Assembly (NCBI RefSeq): GCF_001625305.1
Contig: NW_017804476.1
Span: 1,062,132 to 1,126,131, forward strand
DNA: 64,000 nt
Source: Branchiostoma belcheri
Taxonomy: Eukaryota; Chordata; Leptocardii; Amphioxiformes; Branchiostomatidae
Direction: 5' to 3'
Shown: piece after piece, positions 42,701-51,700 of the stretch
Position numbering within the stretch: the first letter of the stretch is position 1
Layout: each line of letters opens with the position of its first letter
Position numbers and translations under genes: made by a program
The notes under the pieces: generated by a model
Databases searched by the model: none
What the model was told of the DNA's origin: nothing
Seen by the model: the letters and a program-made list of their open reading frames with translations, nothing else

Positions 42701-45700
42701 ACGGATTTTTCTAGAAAAATAATGGAGCGGGCGGGCGAAAAAAATAAAATAAAACAAGAAGCCATAGGTGACAATCGTCCGTGAAGATTTATATATTTCA
42801 ACAAATACAATCCCAAGGGTCAACGCCAGACCTACTGTGCAGACATTGTAATTAGGCAACGGTTAATACAATGAGGGCGCGTCACAAGCATAAAACATAA
42901 AAAAATCCATTACTGCTCCCACTTCCTTTTACATTTCAACTCTCAAGTAGACGCCCCAGGCCAAAGTCGGGGTGCGAACATTATAATGTTAATATTTCCC
43001 CCGACAATAATCACGAAACAAGCCTGACAGACGACCATATTTACCGCCCCGATCCGCACCACGCCGCAGTCCCACCTCCTGGTTAAGTGACGACAAAATC
43101 ACGTCGAAAATGCTAAAAAAAATACAATAGAAGCATATATCTTCTCCATAGAATCTTGAAACAATGCATTTCTCCACTAGAATATCGATGTATGGTTCTG
43201 GAAAATAGCATTCTAGCGCTTATATCGCACACAGAAATGCATGATCAGCGCCGGGCGTCATTGCCTGTAACTGTTACTGTGTGCTTGACTTGACTTCTTC
43301 CTTTACCGAAACTTGGTGACCATATCGACGATAGTCACAGGAAATATGTCCATTTATTGAAGTTTAACTTTATTTCCAATTGTCCGTATTCTTATCTAAA
43401 CATGCTATGGACGATCGATGTCGTTCCAAGCACCCCATGCCGGTGTCCGCTAGATTTCTGGGTCGTCCACGGATTTCCCACAGATGTGTGTATTCTGTGT
43501 ACAATCTACAGAAATGTACATCAGGTCCAATCATCCGATTCTCCCCTTTCAGTTTTTTGGACTCGGTTCTTGTATGTTGTTCCAGTCCAAACCGGTCCGA
43601 CTGAACTAGTACCCACCCTTAGATGCACATCAGGCTCCTGGAATGTGCGAATGTGCGAAAAAATGACTCCAGGACTGTCTACAGGGAACACTCGCATAAG
43701 GCCAACATTCGCGGTGTAAGACAGCGCGACTGGCCATACACCGCGACTGGCCAAGCCCAGACCCTGCAATTAGTAACAGTTGCACATCAATCCGGCCGAA
43801 AGCATTGCGAAACACAGGCTACTTCTTCCTATATTCAGCGCCGTGTTTCAAGAGAATAATACCGGGAAACGATTACTTTTCTTGTTTTGAACGCATAAAC
43901 ATAGATGTACGCTAATCTAGTATACCTGCCATGGCCAGATTATCTAAAGATGTGTGTATTCTGTGTACAATCTACAGAAATGTACATCAGGTCCAATCAT
44001 CCGATTATCACGTTTCAGTTTTGGACTCGGTCGTTGAACGTTGTTCCGGTCCAAACCGGTCCGACTGAACCAATACCCAGCCCTAGATGCAAATCAGACT
44101 CCAGGAATGTGCGAATGTCCGAAAAAAATTACTCCAGGACTGTCTACAGAGAACACTCGCATATTGCCCAACATTCGCGGTGTATCAAGACAGCGCGACT
44201 GGCCAAGCGCAGACCCCAACAGTTGCACATCAATCCGGCCGAAAGCATGATTGTGTAACACAGGTTACATCTTATAGTAGATAGTAGATAATAGATTCTT
44301 TCAGCCAGGTAGGTCTTCCTATACCGGCTCATACTACAGGACGCGTTTACAACTAGCAAATCATTAAATTATCCGATCTACTAATATGTGTGGTTTACCA
44401 GCCCCAGACCACATCCGNNNNNNNNNNNNNNNNNNNNNNNNNNNNNNNNNNNNNNNNNNNNNNNNNNNNNNNNNNNNNNNNNNNNNNNNNNNNNNNNNNN
44501 NNNNNNNNNNNNNNNNNNNNNNNNNNNNNNNNNNNNNNNNNNNNNNNNNNNNNNNNNNNNNNNNNNNNNNNNNNNNNNNNNNNNNNNNNNNNNNNNNNNN
44601 NNNNNNNNNNNNNNNNNNNNNNNNNNNNNNNNNNNNNNNNNNNNNNNNNNNNNNNNNNNNNNNNNNNNNNNNNNNNNNNNNNNNNNNNNNNNNNNNNNNN
44701 NNNNNNNNNNNNNNNNNNNNNNNNNNNNNNNNNNNNNNNNNNNNNNNNNNNNNNNNNNNNNNNNNNNNNNNNNNNNNNNNNNNNNNNNNNNNNNNNNNNN
44801 NNNNNNNNNNNNNNNNNNNNNNNNNNNNNNNNNNNNNNNNNNNNNNNNNNNNNNNNNNNNNNNNNNNNNNNNCAACCCAAAAATATTGCCCATGTGTACA
44901 GAGAAGCGGCCAGCATGCTCGTTGCTAGGACGACCGGCCAGTTGCTACGTGACTAAATACACGCCGCCACTAGGTCGCCACACCCGACCAGTTTGAAATC
45001 GATAGGATTACGTCATCGGTATTAACATTAAATTTTTCTTAATGTTGACCTCTGACCACCCCACATATCCGTACCCATCAGCCCCGCCGCGACTTACTAC
45101 CGGTGACATAAACGGACGACAACATTTCAACCACATGGGGATGTTTCGAAAATAACCATTTACTCCAATATCAAAACAGCTACGGTAAAAATAAAAAGAC
45201 GTGCATCATCCCGGACATAATGCAACACCACATGCGAAATTACACAGAAATGCGACGTACGGAAGAATGCGTTTTGGCTGCGAACATCTTCCAAAAAACT
45301 TGGCATCTCTTAACCATGGGCAAAAACATCTGGAACCACTTATAAAAACCACCCCGTATCTGCATGAACTTTTACCCCCCCCCTGCTATTCCAAACAACG
45401 CGTTTTTCTGGACCATTCCAATTCGCCTCGTAATTGTAGGGGTGCGTCTGCGATATTACATTGACCGCGAAAGCAGCAACGGCAAAAATACACATTCGTG
45501 CATCAACACGGGCATGCCCGCAGACGGCGTATAAAATTGCGTGCCGATTACACAAAGAGAACCCAGTGTTTTGACTGCGAACATGAAAAATCAGCCGATT
45601 ACAACACTCCGTCCGGAGGTCCTGACCTCCTTCACGGAGTAATAAAAACAGGCCTAGGCATCCTATTATGGCCCAAAATGGTATGATAGGAGCCATTAAG

Positions 45701-48700
45701 TCAACACACTAGGGTGATTCAAAATTTAAACAATGAATTTTGAACTTTTAATGATACCACTGCATTGAAAGATGAAACAAGAAGCCATAGGTGACAATTC
45801 TCCGTGAAGTATTATATATTGCAACAAAAAGAAGTAGCCATTGGCGACAATTCTCTGTGAAGTGTGATAAATCGAACAAAGAAAAATTGTTTAAACGCGC
45901 GTCGGCTCAGTCATCTTAAGACGCAACAACCAATCAGAGATGCGAGATGCCTACACGTGACGCAGGAAGGGCGCGCGATGCCCGAAATATTTTTGCGTCA
46001 ATATTCAGCGCCGTGATTCAAGAGATTAATACCCGGAAACAATTTTTTCTTGTTTTGAACGCATTAACATACATTTACGCTAATCTAGTATGATTCAGGG
46101 TTACTTTTTTTTTAACCTGCCATGGCCAGATTATCTAAAGATGTGTGTATTGTGTGTACAATCTATAGAAAGAGAAATGTACATCAGGTCCGATCATCCG
46201 ATTTTCACGTTTCGGTTTTTTGGACTCGGTTCATGAACGTATTTTGGTTTGGCTCCTGGAATGTGATGACTCCCGGGACTGTCTACAGGGAACACTCGCG
46301 GTGTATCAGGACAGCGCGACTGGTCGTCATTAGCGCAGTAACAGTTGCATAAACGGACGAAACCATTTCAAAGAAATGGGGATGTTTCGAAAATAAGCAT
46401 TTACTCCAATATCAAAACAGCTACGGTAAAAATAAAAAGACGTGCATCATCCCGGACATAATGCAACACCACATGCGAAATTACACAGAAATGCGACGTA
46501 CGGGGGAATGCGTTTTGGCTGCGAACATCTTCCAAAAAACTTGGCATCTCTTAACCATGGGCAAAAACATCTGGAACCACTTATAAAAACCACCCCGTAT
46601 CTGCATGAACTTTTTTGAACCCCACTGCTATTCCAAACAACGCGTTTTTCTGGACCATTCCAATTCGCTTCGTAATTGTAGGGGTGCGTCTGCGATATTA
46701 CATTGACCGCGAAAGCAGCAACGGCAAAAATACACATTCGTGCATCAACACGGGCATGCCCGCAGACGGCGTATAAAATTGCGTGCCGATTACACAAAGA
46801 GAACCCAGTGTTTTGACTGCGAACATGAAAAATCAGCCGATTACAACACTCCGTCCGGAGGTCCTGACCTCCTTCACGGAGTAATAACTGTAACAACTAG
46901 GAAGAAAAGTACTGTTTTCAACTGTTCAGGGCAAAATATGAGCATTTTGCAGTTGATTCTGAATTTTTATTTTTATTTGCAAATCCGAAAAAAATGAAGC
47001 GGGCGAATCCGTTAACCAAGAAATTAAATTGGTGTGGCCTAATTAGTGTTTTACTCAACATTCTTGCAGGAAATGTATTGTGCATTGTGTGTGTACTTAA
47101 CTCTTTTGTAAGTTTGTTTAAAACTGATTTCCCTTTTTATGGGGCTCAAAATTAAATCTGTTCCTTGAACTTTGCAACACGTGATTCATAATGTGCATGT
47201 GGCAAGTTTAAGCCTCTCAAATTCGGTATTTTGCTTTTCTGCAAACTCAAGTATTTCTGATGATTTCAGGCTATTTTTCCTGCCTTATATCCCATAACCA
47301 CAGTTCCAGACCACAGTTCATCCCTGTATTACTAATAGAGGATTTTGTACAGCAAAGTTTAAGCTTGCCAAATTTTTGTATTGTTTTTCTGAAAACTCAA
47401 AGTATTTCTGACGATTTTAGGCTATTTTTCCTGCCCTTTTTCCCCACAACCACAGTTCCAGGGCACAGTTCATCCCTGTGTTACTAATAGGGGTTTTTCT
47501 TTCAAGGGGTAAGTGATATTTATGAGTGACCGAGTTCATGAGCTGTAAATCTGCCTGAGGCACCATGGTAGCTGAATGTCTGTGGTCTCTTACCAAAACA
47601 GTCCAATCTGCCCACAACAACACATAGGGAGTGTCCTTTTTCCTGCTCTCTGCAGTAAAGTTTGTAGTGGTTTTTGTTGTTTTTTTTGGAGTTACAGGCC
47701 ATGTTGATTTGATTACATGGATGACATCTTTTGGGAATCCCAAAACTGATGCGAGGGTGCAAATAAAAAAAAGTTTGGCCCCCAAAAAAGTTGCTTTCAT
47801 TATGAAATCTGTGTGGTTTTTAAACAATATATTTTGAATAGTTATAAACTATTTGTTTATTGGGATTTTCCACAAGTGAAAGCGGCAAAACAGATACATA
47901 TTAGTGTGCCCTCTCCCATAGTAATAAATTTCAGGTGACAACAATTTGTCAAACAGTAGCAAATGGAGGAATAGTAAACTGTAAACGTGACCTTTGAAAG
48001 GGAAGTAAAACATTTCTCTGTGTGGTGTGAAAGCATGGAAGAGGGAAGAAGAAGGTTTGCTCTGAACATTGAACTTCCCTTTTCCCCGCTGACCCGGTCA
48101 TCTGTGAGCCACAGAAATGAGGGCCTGCATGGGGGGGTCCCGACAACGCTTGAGAGCCTGCTACATATTATGCTGAATTCAGGAAGCCTCTCGATTACAT
48201 TTTACGATAAATTCCGGGTAGCTATAATGCATTACGTAGAATCAAAACGGCGAATAACGCTCTGTCCAAAATGCGCCAATTATGCTCTACGTTGAATTAG
48301 AGCGGTCCGTATACGCTTTACCTAGAATTAAAACAGTCGATTACGCTCTACAGAAAAGTGCATGCGGGCCCCCAGAAATGGTGCGATCTACAAGAGTGCC
48401 AAGAATTCAGGAACTTGACCTTGTGAGCGTCTGGGTCTCTAGGAGGATGTTAGCTCAGATTGACTAGGCCAGTCAGGTCACTGCCCAAACCATGGCATTG
48501 TGACCCCTGGGACCATGACCTTGTGACCTCTGGTACCATGGTATTGTGACCTCATTGACCATGCCATTGTAATCTCGAGATTGGGGGGGGGGAGGGGTCC
48601 ATGACATTATGACCTCTTGGACTATGACATTGTGACCTCTAGATCAGGGAAGGGGGGAACCATGACATTGTGACTCTGGGACAATGACATTGTGACCTCT

Positions 48701-51700
48701 GGGTCCAGGACACTGTCATCTCTGGAACCATGACATTGTGACCTCTGGACCATGGCATTGTGACCTCTAGGAACATGACATTGTGACCTCTGGGACCATC
48801 ACATCGTGACCTCTAGCACCATGACATTGTGACCTCTAGGTCCATGACATTGTGACCTCTGTGTTCATGGCATTGTGACCTCTGGGACAATGACATTGTG
48901 ACCTCTGGGACCATGACATTGTGACCTCTAGCACTATGACATTGTGACCTCTGGGTCCATGACATTGTGACCTCTGGGACCATATTGACATTATGAGCTC
49001 TGGAACCATGACATTATGACCTCTGGGTTATTGACATTGTGACCTTCAGAGCCCTAATTTCTTGGCTTCTGAGGTGAAAGGATGTCTAATCTAGTATTAC
49101 TATTTCAAAAATCTTGTGTTTCACATTTGGGTTCTATATCTACAAAATCAAGTTCATGTCTATAATATACAAAAATACAGTAAAAGTATCCTAGTACCTA
49201 AGTACTAAAAAGAAAGTTGCAACAAGCTGATATTGTAAATCATGATTCCATAACACAGCAGTCACAAGAGGAGGGGGGGTCTATATAAGCTTATAATTTA
49301 TCGTATTCCGAGGAGATTCAGCCAACTGATGAGCTGTGAGTCCCGAAACATAGAGCGGTAGATTTCCCTATGGATAAGATTTTGAACACAGAATTTCACT
49401 CACCATCATAAAAACTGCAGCATCATTTGAAGCAGCATCCACAAGGGAAAAGAGTAGTACCACTTCACTGAGCATAGGTAAGGACTAGATAGATATGCCT
49501 TTTTTTTAGCAAGAAAAACATTGATCTCTGGAACTCATCACTATAACAGCTGGCACCATATACATAGCTCTCATAATCCGAAATGTCATGCAACTTGAGA
49601 GAAATGTTTATTTCATTTGTGAGCTACCGGGTATCAGTCTCTACAGTTAGATGGAGATTGCAGGGTGGGGACTAGTACTGCTGCATTCCTCTTCGAAAAT
49701 GCCAAATTTGGAACTTTTGATGCGTTGGGGCCGGAGACTATCAAGTTATAGATAATATCACCCTGCAGAAAAGGGAGTAAAAACAACGCACATGTGACGC
49801 ACATGTCCCTGGTGGCTAATGTATGCACAGAAGACAGTGCCAACAACTTGGCATCATTATTTGAGGTTCGAATCTTGATCCGCGCGGCTTTTGCCAAGTT
49901 AGACTTTCTACCCAAATTGCAGAAGTGTGCACGCAGGGTTCCCTAGCTTTGGGCATAAATTCCAGGCTTTTATATTCTTACCAAGCCAGGTAGGTGTTGA
50001 TATAAGCACCTGTGTTGCACCTGTACTGTGCCTTTTGCTAATGACATTGTAGCTTTGAGATTCTCTGTAATGTAGTTTTACCATTACGCTATCTTTGGCA
50101 GCAATGGTTTAAGCTTGTCTGTAAATAGCGCTGTCTAGACATTGTTATTTTAGAATGTCATAATACATAAAACTCCTTCCTTTTTTGCCTTAAAAATCTT
50201 ATTGAACTTGACTTTGAATATATCCTGACCTTATCTCTTTTTAGTAATCAAAATATTGTTGTACTGTAAATTTTTCATCAATTAATTTGAAAATTAAAAA
50301 GACAAAAATTAAAAGTAGTTTGTTTACTTTTGGCATACATGTTGATTTAAAATCAAAAGGCATATATCGTGCCTTTCAATTCTAACATGTATATCGTTTG
50401 CATTCATGCTATTTAAAGCTAGAATCAGGAAGTAAGCCAGGGCTTCTTTGGTTGCTAAGATTACATTGCACACATTTCAAAATGAAGTGGATGTATACTT
50501 ATATGTATATGTTTGTACATTGGTATCTTCATTGAAATGTTATACTAGTACTTGCTCCGGAAATAATGCCAAAGATTTTAGGCAGAGACAGCTGTAGTCC
50601 CCAACGGCCGAACACTTGGGTTCAACACGTACAAATGCATTAAGAATATCATTTAAAAGTTGTTGGTAGCCCCAGTGCCTGAGCAGTTGTCTAACGCCAC
50701 AGCAAGTAATTTTTATGGATGACATCAGCGCGCGCATTAATTTTTGCCTGATTTGGGGGAAAAAAAACAAAAATTTCATTGCCTTCTGACAGTGGTCACC
50801 ATGCCGAAATGGGCAAAGATGTCTGTTGCCATTCCAGAAGGTGGATGGCAGATAACTATGAAGAGAGGAGACAAGACAAGGCTCTGATTTAATATTTTGT
50901 TTCTTACTTTGATGCAGTGATATGTGATGTTGGCTGTGTATATGTGATGTTACCACTGAATCAAAAGTATTTGTTACAGTACAATGATTGAGCCAAAATT
51001 TTAACGCGTAGGAACCTTGTTTTTTTTTGGCCTGCCTTGTTTTTTTCGCCCGCTCGCATTAGATTTGGAGTCTGCGGAGGATGGCATTCATAAAATGGAC
51101 TTGCTGTGGCCTAAATCCCAGTCGTTTGCTTCTCACTTGCCTGTTCCAGAGGGATAACCTTTATGCCTCCAGCAACAGCCGGCTTGGCAGGCGTTTCGTT
51201 ATCACTATATTTTCTCCAGCTGTGTAGCTTTTCTACTGTCTACCACAGGGTATTCTGCTCAAAATGTTCAATAAATATAGCAGTAAAATTCGTTTTCAGG
51301 GCTCAAAATTCATTTTTGGAAATAGGTGCACTTGTGCACCCAATGCAAAAAATTGGATGCACAAAATATTTTTTTGAGTGCACCCAACCCAAAAAAGATT
51401 GGACACACAAAAATTTTAGGGGGTGCACGATATAAAATAGAGTAAGTAGAAGAGAATGTCAAAAACTAACAATAAGTACTACAACAACTTTCTGAAACAT
51501 TTGTAAGATCTTTTCATAGAACCTATGAAAATATGTGCACTGGTGCACCCACAGAAAAAAACTGGGTGCACAACTCCAAATTTGTGTGTACTAAGGTGCA
51601 CATGCACCTAGTATTTCGAGCCCTGACTACTAGTATATTTTCTACAGCTGTGTCACTTTTTTACTTTCTAGCGCAGGGAAATTCTACTCATGATGTTTAA

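Larger units (their letters stand above)
42674..47039. mobile_element. PIF/Harbinger-type MITE, copy 4, split in three by two copies of another element
   Basis: The three pieces 42674-42757, about 45641-45784 and 46884-47039 together make one ordinary MITE. TAA flanks both outer ends (42671-42673 and 47040-47042). The two gaps are filled by related elements described separately. Confidence 0.85.

Noticed and set aside
44381..44996. Open frames of 170-202 residues across 44418-44872
   Set aside because: They consist of N translated as X inside an assembly gap; only a few real codons remain at each side.
45117..46888. Direct repeats spaced regularly, considered as a CRISPR-like array
   Set aside because: The repeats are two copies of one transposon end with subrepeats of about 100 bp; this is a eukaryotic genome and no short-repeat/spacer pattern exists.
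47417..47827. 136-residue minus-strand frame
   Set aside because: No family signature, AT-type codon use, and no splice or start context; judged chance.
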